A DNA stretch of 64,000 nt from Leisingera sp. NJS204 (GTDB taxonomy: Bacteria; Pseudomonadota; Alphaproteobacteria; Rhodobacterales; Rhodobacteraceae). The DNA is taken from NCBI RefSeq assembly GCF_004123675.1, contig NZ_CP035417.1, positions 1,045,501 to 1,109,500 on the forward strand, written 5' to 3'. The notes under the pieces are model-generated. The model saw nothing but the letters and a program-made list of their open reading frames with translations. It was not told the origin of the DNA and made no database searches. A program made the translations under genes and the position numbers. The number at the start of each line of letters is the position of its first letter. Positions within the stretch are counted from its first letter, which is position 1. Below are positions 8,779 to 17,276 of this stretch, one piece after another.

Positions 8779-9848
8779 CAGCGCAGCCTTGCAGGCGACA
8801 GGGCCGCGACGGCGGACGCATCCAGTGCCGGCGTGCGGCCTGCCGCCAGATCGGCAATCAGCTGCGAGGCGGCGGGTGCGGTCATGATGCCATAGCCGCC
8901 CTGGGCCGCGCACCAGATGAAATCCGGCTGCTGCGGGTCCGGGCCCAGAACCAGGGTGCCGTCGGCCACAAAACTGCGCAGCCCGGCAAAGTTGCTTTCG
9001 ACCCGCGTCACCGGCTCGGTCACCATATCCTCGTAGCGCGCCAGTCCCTCGGCCAGCACCATGTCGTCGGCATAGGCGTCATGCGGGTCCACCGGGTCGG
9101 TATCGGCGGGGGAGACCAACAGCTTGCCCGCGTCGGGTTTGGCGTACCAGGTTTCACCGACACCGATCATCATTGGCCAGCCGCTGACGTCATGCCCGCC
9201 CGGCGCAGGCAGCCGCGCCATCGAGCGGCGCTTGGGCTGAAGGCCGATGGTTTCCACGCCTGCCAGTGCCGCAACCTGATCCGCCCAGGCACCCGCCGCA
9301 TTGACCAGCTTGCGGGCCTGATAGGATTGGCCGCCTGCAGTGACCTCCCATCCAAAAGCCGTGCGGGTGATGGCGGTCACCGGCGCCTTGGTCACGATCT
9401 GACCGCCGCCGGCGCGCAGGGATTTGGCGAAATCCTGCAGCATCCGGTCGGTGTCGATATCCTCGGCCGCGCCGCTGACGGCGGCAAAGCCGACGGTATC
9501 AGGGTTCAGGATAGGGATCATGGCGCGGGCCTCGTCCAGCTCCAGCGTGGCCATCTGCAGCTCATCCACGTCGCGGGCAAAGCCCTCGGCATCCTCCTTG
9601 GCCCCCACCAGCATCAGACCGCGCGGCGACAGATAGCCGCCGTCGCGCAAATGTGCTGCGCTGGCGCGGTTCAGGTCGATGGTGGGGCCGTGGCCGTAGT
9701 TTTCCTCGAACAAGGCGGCGGAGCGGCCCGAGGAATGGTAGCCAAGCGCGTCCTCCATCTCCAGCAGGGTAACGCTGCCGAGGTCTGCAAGCCGGGCGGC
9801 GGCGCTGGTGCCGGCCATGCCGCCGCCGATGACGATGAAATCCTGCAT
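8778..9848 (-). CDS. FAD-dependent amino acid/amine oxidoreductase (DAO family)
   Basis: This 356-residue protein has the FAD dinucleotide motif VIGGGMAGTSAAARL at residues 5-19, followed by the acidic strand end LLEME. The GYHSSGRSAALFEENYG stretch is typical of DAO-family D-amino acid dehydrogenases/glycine oxidase-like proteins, and the C-terminal AAQGGYGIMTAPAASQLIADL closes the FAD domain. The start at 9848 places this motif at the N-terminus, although the frame stays open to 10061. It lies four bases after the aldo/keto reductase and overlaps DUF938 by four bases, so the three form a tight operon. The substrate is not evident. Confidence 0.85.
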   Translation of the reverse strand: MQDFIVIGGGMAGTSAAARLADLGSVTLLEMEDALGYHSSGRSAALFEENYGHGPTIDLNRASAAHLRDGGYLSPRGLMLVGAKEDAEGFARDVDELQMATLELDEARAMIPILNPDTVGFAAVSGAAEDIDTDRMLQDFAKSLRAGGGQIVTKAPVTAITRTAFGWEVTAGGQSYQARKLVNAAGAWADQVAALAGVETIGLQPKRRSMARLPAPGGHDVSGWPMMIGVGETWYAKPDAGKLLVSPADTDPVDPHDAYADDMVLAEGLARYEDMVTEPVTRVESNFAGLRSFVADGTLVLGPDPQQPDFIWCAAQGGYGIMTAPAASQLIADLAAGRTPALDASAVAALSPARLR

Positions 9849-9852
9849 GGGT

Positions 9853-10791
9853 CTAATCCTGTTCTTCCAGCCGGTCGGTCGCGGGTGCGGGCCGGGGGCT
9901 GAGTGCTTCAATTGCTTGGTAAAGGTCCGGCTCCATACCAAAATCCAGCGCTGCCAGCGAGGGTTGCAGCTGCTGGACCGTGCGGGCAGAGATGATCGGC
10001 ACAGGGCGGCTGGGATGCGCTGCGGCCCAGGCAACGGCCAGAGTGGCCGGATCGGTTCCATGATCCGCTGCCAGAGCGGTCAGGGCTTGGGCGGCTTCAT
10101 GCATGAAGGCCTGCCCGTAGCGGGTGCGGTAGCCTTTGTCCTCGGTGATGCGGCCGCTGCCGCCGGCGGCGTATTTGCCGGTCAGCAGCCCGCCGCCCAG
10201 CGGCGAATAGGGGACGGCGGCTATGCCCTGATCAGCGCACATCGGCAGGATTTCCACCTCGGCCTGGCGTTTCACCAGCGAATACATCGGCTGCAGGATG
10301 TCCACGGCGGTGCCCGAGGCGAGGCCTGCCATCTGCGCCTTCATCACCTGCCATGCAGCAAAGTTCGACAGCGCCGCATAGCGGATCAGCCCTTCGCTTT
10401 TCAGTGCCGCAAAGCAGTCCATGGTTTCGCGCAGGTCGGTATGCGGATCAAACCGGTGCAAATAAAGCACATCGACCATGTCGAGCCCCAGCCGGCGGCG
10501 GCTTTCGTCAAACTGAGCGCGGATATTCGCGGCGCCGGCCCCGCCGGTATAGCCGGCCTTGGTGGCGATCAGCAGCTGCTCGCGCTCCTCCCGGATCAGG
10601 CGGCCCAGGATCTCCTCCGAACGGCCACCCGTATAAATCCAGGCGGTGTCAAAGTGGCTGATGCCGGCGGTGCGGCAGGCGGCATACATCCGGGCCGATT
10701 GCGCTTCATCGGCGCGGCCGCCGAACTGCATGCAGCCAAAGGCAAAGCGGCTGGCGGGGGTGCCATCGGGGGTGGTCAGATTCTGCGTCAT
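9853..10791 (-). CDS. Aldo/keto reductase
   Basis: This 312-residue (beta/alpha)8 barrel NAD(P)H-dependent oxidoreductase carries all four catalytic residues: D48 and Y53 (HFDTAWIYTGG), K78 (ATKAGY) and H112 (LYLHRFDPHTD). The phosphate-binding region near the C-terminus (VPIISARTVQQLQPSLAAL) is also present. It is the first gene of the minus-strand operon and is followed after four bases by the FAD oxidoreductase. The family reduces many aldehydes and ketones, and the specific substrate cannot be read from the sequence. Downstream partners suggest metabolism of an amine- or amino acid-derived carbonyl compound (inference). Confidence 0.88.
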   Translation of the reverse strand: MTQNLTTPDGTPASRFAFGCMQFGGRADEAQSARMYAACRTAGISHFDTAWIYTGGRSEEILGRLIREEREQLLIATKAGYTGGAGAANIRAQFDESRRRLGLDMVDVLYLHRFDPHTDLRETMDCFAALKSEGLIRYAALSNFAAWQVMKAQMAGLASGTAVDILQPMYSLVKRQAEVEILPMCADQGIAAVPYSPLGGGLLTGKYAAGGSGRITEDKGYRTRYGQAFMHEAAQALTALAADHGTDPATLAVAWAAAHPSRPVPIISARTVQQLQPSLAALDFGMEPDLYQAIEALSPRPAPATDRLEEQD

Positions 10792-10922
10792 GCGCGGAGC
10801 TTGGCATAGGGGGCGCGGCAGGGAAAGATGGATTGCAGCCTTCGTGCAGCCCAGGTCTGGATGCCATAATGCGGCCCGGTTTTCTTGTCAGGATAGGGGC
10901 CGCAAAGCTACGGAGAGCAAAC

Positions 10923-11513
10923 GTGAAACAGTTTCTGATGATCGGGGCGGCGGCGCTTCTGGCAGCCTGTGCGGGACCGGAGAAGCCCGATTACTGGTCG
11001 GCAACGCGGGCCGGTTCCAGCGCGCAGGCGGGAGGGCAGACCGGGGTGCCGGCCGGGGCAAGCGGCACAGATTACCGGGCAGCAGCCGAGGCTGAGCTGG
11101 CCCCCCATGCAGCGATGCGCCCGGGCCTGCACAAGACCCGCACCGGTGCCCCATGGCTGGTGGCCCATTCGGCGGGTTTCCAGGCAGGCGGCGCACGGCT
11201 GGCCGCCCGCGAAGCCGCCGGGGCTGCAATTGCCTACAAGGCGTCTGAACGCAAGTCGCCCTATGCGGCAAAGACCAACCTGGGGGATGCGCAGACCCGG
11301 TTCCGGATCGTTACAGTGGACGGCAGCAGCTTTGCAGTGCTGTTCGCCATCAGCATGCCCAGGGCCGGGCTGCAGACCGGCGGCAGTGCCGCGCTGCAGG
11401 AGCTGACAGCCTATGTCGCGCAGATTTCAGGCTGCGCAGTGACCGGCGCGCCGCTGGCTGAGCGGGATGGCGGGCAGGTGCGGCGGCTGGCAGCGCCGGT
11501 GCGCTGTTCCTGA
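10923..11513 (+). CDS. Putative lipoprotein, hypothetical
   Basis: This is a 196-residue protein starting at GTG 10923, chosen because it gives a clean lipoprotein signal peptide with lipobox L-A-A-C (Cys about residue 16) and because a GGAG lies upstream. After the lipidation site comes a low-complexity Gly/Ala/Gln linker, then a folded region (about 60-196) with a final disulfide-like pair of cysteines (SGCAVTG... PVRCS). I recognise no family. The product should be anchored to the outer or inner membrane facing the periplasm. It converges on the BMP gene, and a shared bidirectional terminator at 11538-11563 ends both. Confidence 0.65.
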   Translation: MKQFLMIGAAALLAACAGPEKPDYWSATRAGSSAQAGGQTGVPAGASGTDYRAAAEAELAPHAAMRPGLHKTRTGAPWLVAHSAGFQAGGARLAAREAAGAAIAYKASERKSPYAAKTNLGDAQTRFRIVTVDGSSFAVLFAISMPRAGLQTGGSAALQELTAYVAQISGCAVTGAPLAERDGGQVRRLAAPVRCS

Positions 11514-11537
11514 CCGGGGCCGGGGACACCGAATGAA

Positions 11538-11563
11538 AAAGGCCCGCCAACCGGCGGGCCTTT
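11538..11563. terminator. Bidirectional terminator
   Basis: The perfect 11-bp stem AAAGGCCCGCC (11538-11548) / GGCGGGCCTTT (11553-11563) closes the loop AACC. It has an A-run on the left and T-run on the right, between the convergent lipoprotein gene (ending 11513) and BMP gene (ending 11586). It can serve both strands. Confidence 0.9.
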
Positions 11564-11585
11564 CCATCTCTGAGTGACGCGCAGG

Positions 11586-12659
11586 TTACTGCGGGATGTC
11601 GCCTTCCAGGCCTTCGACATAGAAGTTCATGCCAGCCAGGGTGCCGTCGTCTGCGGTCTCGCCCTCAGCCAGCCAGTCAGAGCCGTCCTGCTTTTTGACC
11701 GGGCCGGTGAACGGATGGTAAGAGCCGTCGGCGATCGACGCCTTGATCGCAAGGGCTGCCTCTTTCACATCCGCTGGAACCGCATCGGAAATCTCGCCGA
11801 TGCCAACCATGCCGGCGCCGATGCCGTCCCAGGTGTCAACCGACTCCCAGTTGCCGTCGATCACTGCCTTGGTGCGGGCGATGTAATAGGGCGCCCAGTC
11901 GTCGATGATCGAAGACACCCGCGGCTTGGGACCGTATTCCGCCATGTCAGAGGCCTGACCAAAGGTGATCACGTTGCCTGCGGCCTGTGCGGCGGCCTGC
12001 GGCGCGGTGGAGTCTGTGTGCTGCAGGATTACGTCGGCGCCTTGTTCGATCAGCACCTTGGCGGCATCTGCCTCTTTCGCAGGATCGAACCAGGTGAAGG
12101 CCCAAACGATCTTGAACTGAACGTCGGGGTTCACCTTCTTGGCGTGGAGATAAGCGGAGTTGATGCCGCGCACCACTTCCGGGATCGGATATGAGCCGAT
12201 GTAGCCGACTACGTTGCTTTCGGTCATGTGGCCCGCGATGGTGCCCTGTACTGCGCGGCCTTCGTAAAAGCGGGCGGAATAGGTCGAGACGTTGTCGGCG
12301 CGTTTATAGCCGGTGGCGTGCTCGAACTTCACATTCGGGAATTTCTTGGCGACGTTGATGGTCGGGTCCATGTAGCCGAAGGAGGTGGTGAAAATCAGGT
12401 CGGCGCCTTCCAGCGCCATCTGGGTCATCACCCGCTCGGCATCCGGGCCTTCGGCGACGTTTTCCACGTACACAGTTTCGACCTGATCGCCGAATTCGGC
12501 CTCAACCGCCTTGCGGCCCTGGTCGTGCTCATAGGTCCAGCCGCCGTCGCCGACGGGGCCGACATAGACAAAGCCCACTTTGGTGGTGTCCGCCATCGCC
12601 GCGCCTGCGGCGAGGCCAAGCGCCATCGCGGCGCTGGTCAGAAGTTTGGTCAGTTTCAT
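11586..12659 (-). CDS. BMP-family ABC transporter substrate-binding protein (nucleoside/purine type)
   Basis: This 357-residue protein has a Sec signal peptide (MKLTKLLTSAAMALGLAAGA..., cleavage probably after AMA at residue 23) and the basic membrane protein/PnrA fold typical of purine nucleoside-binding proteins (VGFVYVGPVGDGGWTYEHD, then LIFTTSFGYMDPT, NVVGYIGSYPIPEV and FTWFDPAKE). It should be periplasmic and deliver substrate to the two permeases encoded upstream in the same direction. The link to xdhABC in the same unit suggests that the ligand is a purine base or nucleoside such as xanthine, hypoxanthine or guanosine (inference). A hairpin lies in the short gap before the gene. The start ATG 12659 is fixed by the signal peptide. 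Confidence 0.88.
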   Translation of the reverse strand: MKLTKLLTSAAMALGLAAGAAMADTTKVGFVYVGPVGDGGWTYEHDQGRKAVEAEFGDQVETVYVENVAEGPDAERVMTQMALEGADLIFTTSFGYMDPTINVAKKFPNVKFEHATGYKRADNVSTYSARFYEGRAVQGTIAGHMTESNVVGYIGSYPIPEVVRGINSAYLHAKKVNPDVQFKIVWAFTWFDPAKEADAAKVLIEQGADVILQHTDSTAPQAAAQAAGNVITFGQASDMAEYGPKPRVSSIIDDWAPYYIARTKAVIDGNWESVDTWDGIGAGMVGIGEISDAVPADVKEAALAIKASIADGSYHPFTGPVKKQDGSDWLAEGETADDGTLAGMNFYVEGLEGDIPQ

Positions 12660-12687
12660 CAATTTCTCCCCAGTTTGGATCTTTTTG

Positions 12688-12705
12688 GCCCCGGTCTGCC
12701 GGGGC
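12688..12705 (-). promoter_or_regulatory. Intercistronic hairpin before the BMP gene
   Basis: GCCCCGG (12688-12694) pairs with CCGGGGC (12699-12705) around TCTG in the 65-base gap between the permease gene and the BMP gene. On the minus-strand transcript it lacks a U-run, so it is more likely an RNA-stabilising or processing element that raises binding-protein mRNA than a terminator. Confidence 0.4.
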
Positions 12706-12724
12706 AGTGAAAAGCCCCCCATGT

Positions 12725-13645
12725 TCAACGGGAGGCGTGGAAGTTGCGGCCAAGCGAGGCGGGTGCGCTGCTTTTGTCCGCCGAAAGGATAACAAGCACA
12801 ATGATCGTAATCAGATAGGGCGACATTGCCAGATACTCGACCGGAATGGCAACGCCTGCCGCCTGCAGATTGAGCTGCACCACGGTGACCCCGCCAAAGA
12901 GATAAGCACCCAGCAGCGCGCGCCAGGGTTTCCAGCTGGCAAAAACCACCAGCGCCAGGGCAATCCAGCCGATGCCGGCGGTCATGCCCTCGGTCCATTG
13001 CGGAACACGGATCAGGCTGATGTAGGCGCCGCCAAGACCGGCACAGGCGCCGCCGAACATGATCGCCATCAGGCGGATCTTCAGCACCTTGTACCCCAGC
13101 GCATGGGCGGCGTCGTGGTTTTCCCCCACTGCGCGCAGCACCAGTCCGATGCGGGAATACTTCAACACCCACCAGACCGCGGCGGTCAGCACGATACCGA
13201 AGTAAAGGATGATGTCATGGCCGAACAGGATCGGGCCGACCACGGGCAGATCGCTGAGCACCGGGATATGGATATCGCCCATCTGCGGCGGTTTCACACC
13301 GACATAGGACTGTCCCAACAGCGCCGAAAGCCCCAGCCCGAACAGGGTCAAAGACAAGCCCGAGGCCACCTGATTTGCCTGGGCAAACTGGGTGAGGATG
13401 GCAAACAGGACCGACAGGGCGGCACCGGCAATGGCGGCGGCCACGAAGCCGAGGAGTGGCGAGCCGCTCTCTACCGCCACGGCAAAGCCAGCGATGGCGC
13501 CGGTGATCATCATCCCCTCGACGCCAAGGTTCAGCACGCCGGATTTCTCGACCACCAGCTCGCCTATGGCGGCCAGCAGCAGCGGGGTTGCCGCCACCAT
13601 CAGCGAAGCGATGAGCAGGACCGGGTTGATTGCAGAAAGATCCAT
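12725..13645 (-). CDS. ABC transporter permease (BMP/nucleoside type), subunit 2
   Basis: This 306-residue, highly hydrophobic protein is of the BPD_transp_2 class, with roughly eight to nine membrane segments and the cytoplasmic-loop signature GENHDAAHALGYKVLKIRLMA that contacts the ATPase. The short N-terminus and the GVLNLGVEGMMITGAIAGFA segment match the YufQ/NupQ-type partner of a BMP transporter. Its ATG shares one base with the stop of the other permease (TAATG), so the two are translationally coupled. Together they should form the inner-membrane channel for a purine or nucleoside. Confidence 0.88.
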   Translation of the reverse strand: MDLSAINPVLLIASLMVAATPLLLAAIGELVVEKSGVLNLGVEGMMITGAIAGFAVAVESGSPLLGFVAAAIAGAALSVLFAILTQFAQANQVASGLSLTLFGLGLSALLGQSYVGVKPPQMGDIHIPVLSDLPVVGPILFGHDIILYFGIVLTAAVWWVLKYSRIGLVLRAVGENHDAAHALGYKVLKIRLMAIMFGGACAGLGGAYISLIRVPQWTEGMTAGIGWIALALVVFASWKPWRALLGAYLFGGVTVVQLNLQAAGVAIPVEYLAMSPYLITIIVLVILSADKSSAPASLGRNFHASR

Positions 13646-14727
13646 TACGCCACCTCCGGCTTGCTGAGTGCGATGCGGAAATTGGTCAACAGGTCAAAGG
13701 CCAAGAGGAAGAACAGAAGCATCCCCTGGAACACCTGAATGGCAGCGGCGGGCAGCTGCAGGTTCGACTGCGCGATGTCGCCGCCGATATATGTCAGCGC
13801 CATCAGCCCGCCTGCCAGCAGGATGCCTACCGGGTGCAGACGGCCCAGGAAGGCGACGATGATCGCAGTGAAGCCATAGCCGACGTTGAAGTCGATGCTG
13901 ACCTGGCCGGAGGGGCCCGAAACCTCGAACATGCCGGCAAGACCTGCCAAAGCGCCAGAGGTGCCAAGGCAGAACAGCACCAGCCGGGTGGGGTTCACGC
14001 CGGCAAACTTGGCCGCGCGCGGCGCCTCGCCGGTCAGGCGGATGTGGTAGCCGGTCATGTGGCGGTTCAGCAGCACATAGGCAAAGATCACCGCAATCAG
14101 CGCCGCCACCACGCCCCAGTGCATGCCGCTGCCCGCGATCAGCTCAGCGTTATGGGCGGCGTCCCAGGACTGCAGGTTGCGCGATCCGGGAAAGCCAAAT
14201 CCCTCCGGGTTCTTCAGCAGCCCCAATGAGACCGAGGCGAGGAACTGCTCGGCCACATAGACCAGCATCAGCGACACCAGGATCTCATTGGTTCCAAAGC
14301 GGGTTTTCAGCACCGCCGGGATCATCGCCCAGAGCCAGCCGCCAAAGGCGCCTGCGAGGACCATGAAGGGGAAGATGAGAAAGGATTCGGAAGGATAGAA
14401 GGCCAGGCCCGCGCCAGCGCCAAAGATGGCGCCCATGATGTACTGGCCCTCGGCACCGATGTTCCAGATCCCAGCGCGGAAACCCAGCGACAGGCCGATG
14501 GCGATCAGCACCAGCGGTGCGCCTTTCACCAAGAGCTGCGGGCGGTAATAAAAGGAGAATTCGCCAAACAGCGGTTCCCAGAAAATGGTGCGGATCGCCT
14601 CCACCGGCGGTTTGCCAAGGGCTGCAAACAACAGCCCGCCAAACAGCATCGTCGCCAGCACCGCCACCAGCGGCGTCGCCATCGACCAGGCGCGCGACGG
14701 CTGCGGCCGTTTCTCAAGCCGGATCAT
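13645..14727 (-). CDS. ABC transporter permease (BMP/nucleoside type), subunit 1
   Basis: This 360-residue integral membrane protein is of the BPD_transp_2 family (NupP/YufP-like) with the motifs GFRAGIWNIGAEGQYIMGAI and RLTGEAPRAAKFAGVNPTRL; the latter is the ATPase-contacting loop. It has a longer N-terminus than its partner, as usual for this subunit. It overlaps the partner's start codon by one base (TAATG at 13643-13647) and follows the ATPase gene after a 99-base gap that contains a REP-like element. It belongs with the BMP binding protein and ATPase to one transporter. Confidence 0.88.
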   Translation of the reverse strand: MIRLEKRPQPSRAWSMATPLVAVLATMLFGGLLFAALGKPPVEAIRTIFWEPLFGEFSFYYRPQLLVKGAPLVLIAIGLSLGFRAGIWNIGAEGQYIMGAIFGAGAGLAFYPSESFLIFPFMVLAGAFGGWLWAMIPAVLKTRFGTNEILVSLMLVYVAEQFLASVSLGLLKNPEGFGFPGSRNLQSWDAAHNAELIAGSGMHWGVVAALIAVIFAYVLLNRHMTGYHIRLTGEAPRAAKFAGVNPTRLVLFCLGTSGALAGLAGMFEVSGPSGQVSIDFNVGYGFTAIIVAFLGRLHPVGILLAGGLMALTYIGGDIAQSNLQLPAAAIQVFQGMLLFFLLAFDLLTNFRIALSKPEVA

Positions 14728-14742
14728 GTAGCGGCTCCCTGT

Positions 14743-14812
14743 TTCATCTTTCCAAAAATACTCCCGCCCTTTGCCCGGCAGACCGCTTTGCCGCCGAGAG
14801 GGGAGGTGAAAT
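14743..14812 (+). repeat. REP-like element between ATPase and permease genes
   Basis: TTTCATCTTTCCAAAAATACTCCCG (split: TTTCATCTTT then CCAAAAATACTCCCG), followed by a GC-rich partly palindromic tail, matches the head of the elements inside xdhA and xdhB. It fills most of the 99-base gap (14728-14826) in the middle of the operon. Confidence 0.5.
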
Positions 14813-14826
14813 AACTGCGGGCGGGG

Positions 14827-16344
14827 TCAAACATGCGCCACCTCCATGCCATGGGCGCCGCCCATCATCAGGCCGATTTCGTCTACGGTCAGGCCCGCAG
14901 CCTCGCGCGGGGCGCTCAGGCGGCCCTCGTTCAAGGCGGCAAAGCTGTCGGAGATTTCCATCAGCTCGTCCAGATCCTGGCTGATGCAGATCACCGCCGC
15001 CCCCTTGGCGGCCAGATCCAGCAGCGACTGGCGGATGGCTGCGGCAGCTGCGGCATCGACGCCCCAGGTCGGCTGGTTCACCACCAGAACGTCCGGATCC
15101 TGCAGCACTTCGCGCCCGATCACGAACTTCTGCAGATTGCCGCCCGACAGTGAGCGCGCAGCATTGCCGGGACCAGGCGTGCGGACGTCAAAAGCCTTGA
15201 TGATGCGCTCGGCAAATTCCTTGGTTGCAGCCCAATCCAGAAACCCGTTCTTTTCCAGCCCCTCACGCACCGATCCGGTGAGCATGGCATTCTCCGTCAG
15301 GCTCATATCAGGCGCCGCGGCATGGCCCAGGCGTTCTTCGGGTGCTGCCAGAACGCCCAGCTTGCGCCGTGCGGCGGGGCCAAGGCGGCCAATGGGTTGC
15401 CCATGCAGTTTTACTGCATCCGCATCGGTCAGGACCTCGCCGGAAAGCACACCCAGCAGTTCGTCCTGCCCGTTGCCTGCCACGCCGCCGATGCCAAGGA
15501 TCTCGCCCTTTTTCACCGTCAAATGCACGTTCTTCAGTGCAGTGCCAAAGGCCGAAGGCGCCGGTACCGACAGGCCGGAGATATCCATCGCCACACCGCC
15601 GAATTCGCGGTTGCCGCGTTCCGGGGTCTGCAGGGTGCTGCCGACCATCATCTCCGCCATGTCGCGGGCCGAGGTTTCAGCCGGGGTGCATTCGCCGACG
15701 TTCTTTCCCAGCCGCAGAATGGTGGCGTGATCGCAGAGCGTGCGGATTTCCTCCAGCTTGTGCGAGATATATAGGATCGAGGTACCCTCGGACTGCAGCT
15801 TCTGCAGGGTCTTGAACAGGATCTCCACCTCCTGCGGGGTCAGGACCGAGGTCGGCTCGTCCATGATCAAGAGTTTGGGGTCCTGCAGCAGGCAGCGGAT
15901 GATCTCGACCCGCTGGCGCTCACCTGCCGACAAATCACCAACGGTGCGGAAGGGATCCAGCGGCAACCCATAGGTTTCCGACACTTCGCGGATGCGGGCG
16001 GCGAGGTCGCGCAACTCCGGCGGGTTCTCCATCCCCAGCGCAATGTTCTCAGCCACGTTCAAGGCGTCAAACAGCGAAAAATGCTGAAATACCATGGCGA
16101 TGCCGTCAGCACGTGCCGCACGCGGCTCAGCAGGGGCGAAAGGCTCCCCGCGCAGCAGCATCTGGCCGCTGTCGGGCTTCACGAGGCCATAGATCATCTT
16201 GACCAGCGTCGATTTCCCGGCGCCGTTTTCACCAAGGAGGGCATGCACTTCGCCCTCGCCGATGTCAAAGGAGACGGAGTCATTGGCCACAACCCCGGGG
16301 TAGGCCTTGGTCAGGCCTTGCAGGCTCAACAGTGGTACACTCAC
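14827..16344 (-). CDS. ABC transporter ATPase, two nucleotide-binding domains (BMP/nucleoside type)
   Basis: This 505-residue protein has two fused ABC domains, as in NupO/YufO and sugar importers. The N-terminal domain is complete: Walker A GENGAGKST near residue 40, signature LSAGERQRVEI and Walker B LLIMDEPTSVL. The C-terminal domain is degenerate, with a Walker A-like GVAGNGQDE, signature LSGGNLQKF and Walker B DVLVVNQPTWGVDA, where Asn replaces the usual acidic residue. This asymmetry is common in the family. Translation starts at GTG 16344, overlapping the xdhC stop by four bases (GTGA), which joins transporter and xanthine dehydrogenase genes in one transcript. Confidence 0.9.
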   Translation of the reverse strand: MSVPLLSLQGLTKAYPGVVANDSVSFDIGEGEVHALLGENGAGKSTLVKMIYGLVKPDSGQMLLRGEPFAPAEPRAARADGIAMVFQHFSLFDALNVAENIALGMENPPELRDLAARIREVSETYGLPLDPFRTVGDLSAGERQRVEIIRCLLQDPKLLIMDEPTSVLTPQEVEILFKTLQKLQSEGTSILYISHKLEEIRTLCDHATILRLGKNVGECTPAETSARDMAEMMVGSTLQTPERGNREFGGVAMDISGLSVPAPSAFGTALKNVHLTVKKGEILGIGGVAGNGQDELLGVLSGEVLTDADAVKLHGQPIGRLGPAARRKLGVLAAPEERLGHAAAPDMSLTENAMLTGSVREGLEKNGFLDWAATKEFAERIIKAFDVRTPGPGNAARSLSGGNLQKFVIGREVLQDPDVLVVNQPTWGVDAAAAAAIRQSLLDLAAKGAAVICISQDLDELMEISDSFAALNEGRLSAPREAAGLTVDEIGLMMGGAHGMEVAHV

Positions 16345-17276
16345 GCGCGCCGGTCCTTTCTCAATTCATCTTTTGCACTCAGCCGCAGCAACTGGGCCGT
16401 GACGCCGACCGCAATCATCTGCGGATGTTTTCCAAGTTGCGGATCGCCGATCGGGCAGGCGATCCGTGAAATCCGGTCCGGGCTGTGGCCCAGGGCGGCA
16501 AGACGCGACCGGAACCGCGCCCATTTGGTTCTGGAACCGATCAGCCCAGCGAAGGCAAAGCCGCGGCCCAACAGCGCGTGGCATAGCGCCAGATCCAGCG
16601 CATGGGAATAGGTCAGCACCAAATGCACAGCGTTTTCAGGCGCATGCGGCACCAGAAGCGCAGGGTCTGTGGCAGGAACCACTGTGACGCCGGAAGGCGT
16701 TTCTGCCGGAAATCGCTCTGCGCCGGTGTCCACCCAGGTGATCTCCAGATCCGGCAGCGGTGCCAGAACGTTCACCAGTGCGCGGCCCACGTGGCCTGCG
16801 CCCCAGATCCAGACCGGGCTGTTAGGTTTGTGAACAGGTTCGATCATCCAGCCGTCCACCAGCTGCGGCGCAAGGGGCAGGCCCTGGCTGCGGGCGGCAG
16901 CGAGGATGCGTTTCACCGCCATCGGCATCGGCGCCGGGCTGGCGGAGCGGGCGATGATCTCCTGGTCCAGCGCAGCCAGATCCGAAGCCTCATAAATCTC
17001 GCTGAGCAGGGTGACGGCGCCGCCGCAGCATTGACCAAGGTCCGGTCCCAGCGCGTGAGTGCTGACGTGTTTGGGGGAAGTCTGCTCCCGTGCGGCCTCT
17101 GCAGCTTCAAACTCCAATGTGCCGCCGCCGATGGTGCCGCTTTGACCGTCCTTCCAAACCAGCATGGCAGTGCCGGCCTCGCGCGGGGAGGAGCCGCGGA
17201 CAGCCGCGATCACCACCCGCACCACGCGGCCATGATCCTCGACCGCCTTGCGGAGGGCCTGGACATCAAACCCCAT
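16341..17276 (-). CDS. xdhC: Xanthine dehydrogenase accessory protein XdhC
   Basis: This 311-residue protein has an N-terminal XdhC/CoxI domain with the family motif GGGTLEFEAA and the cysteine pair LGQCCGGAVTLL. The C-terminal Rossmann-like XdhC domain has WIWGAGHVGRAL. XdhC binds molybdenum cofactor, promotes its sulfuration and inserts it into XdhB. Start ATG 17276 overlaps the 3' end of xdhB by 11 bases; a longer frame to 17528 is only the shadow of xdhB. It overlaps the downstream ATPase gene by four bases. Confidence 0.9.
   Translation of the reverse strand: MGFDVQALRKAVEDHGRVVRVVIAAVRGSSPREAGTAMLVWKDGQSGTIGGGTLEFEAAEAAREQTSPKHVSTHALGPDLGQCCGGAVTLLSEIYEASDLAALDQEIIARSASPAPMPMAVKRILAAARSQGLPLAPQLVDGWMIEPVHKPNSPVWIWGAGHVGRALVNVLAPLPDLEITWVDTGAERFPAETPSGVTVVPATDPALLVPHAPENAVHLVLTYSHALDLALCHALLGRGFAFAGLIGSRTKWARFRSRLAALGHSPDRISRIACPIGDPQLGKHPQMIAVGVTAQLLRLSAKDELRKDRRA

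Noticed and set aside
12688-12705. Terminator before the BMP gene
   Set aside because: The hairpin has no U-run on the minus-strand transcript; a stabilising or processing element is more likely.
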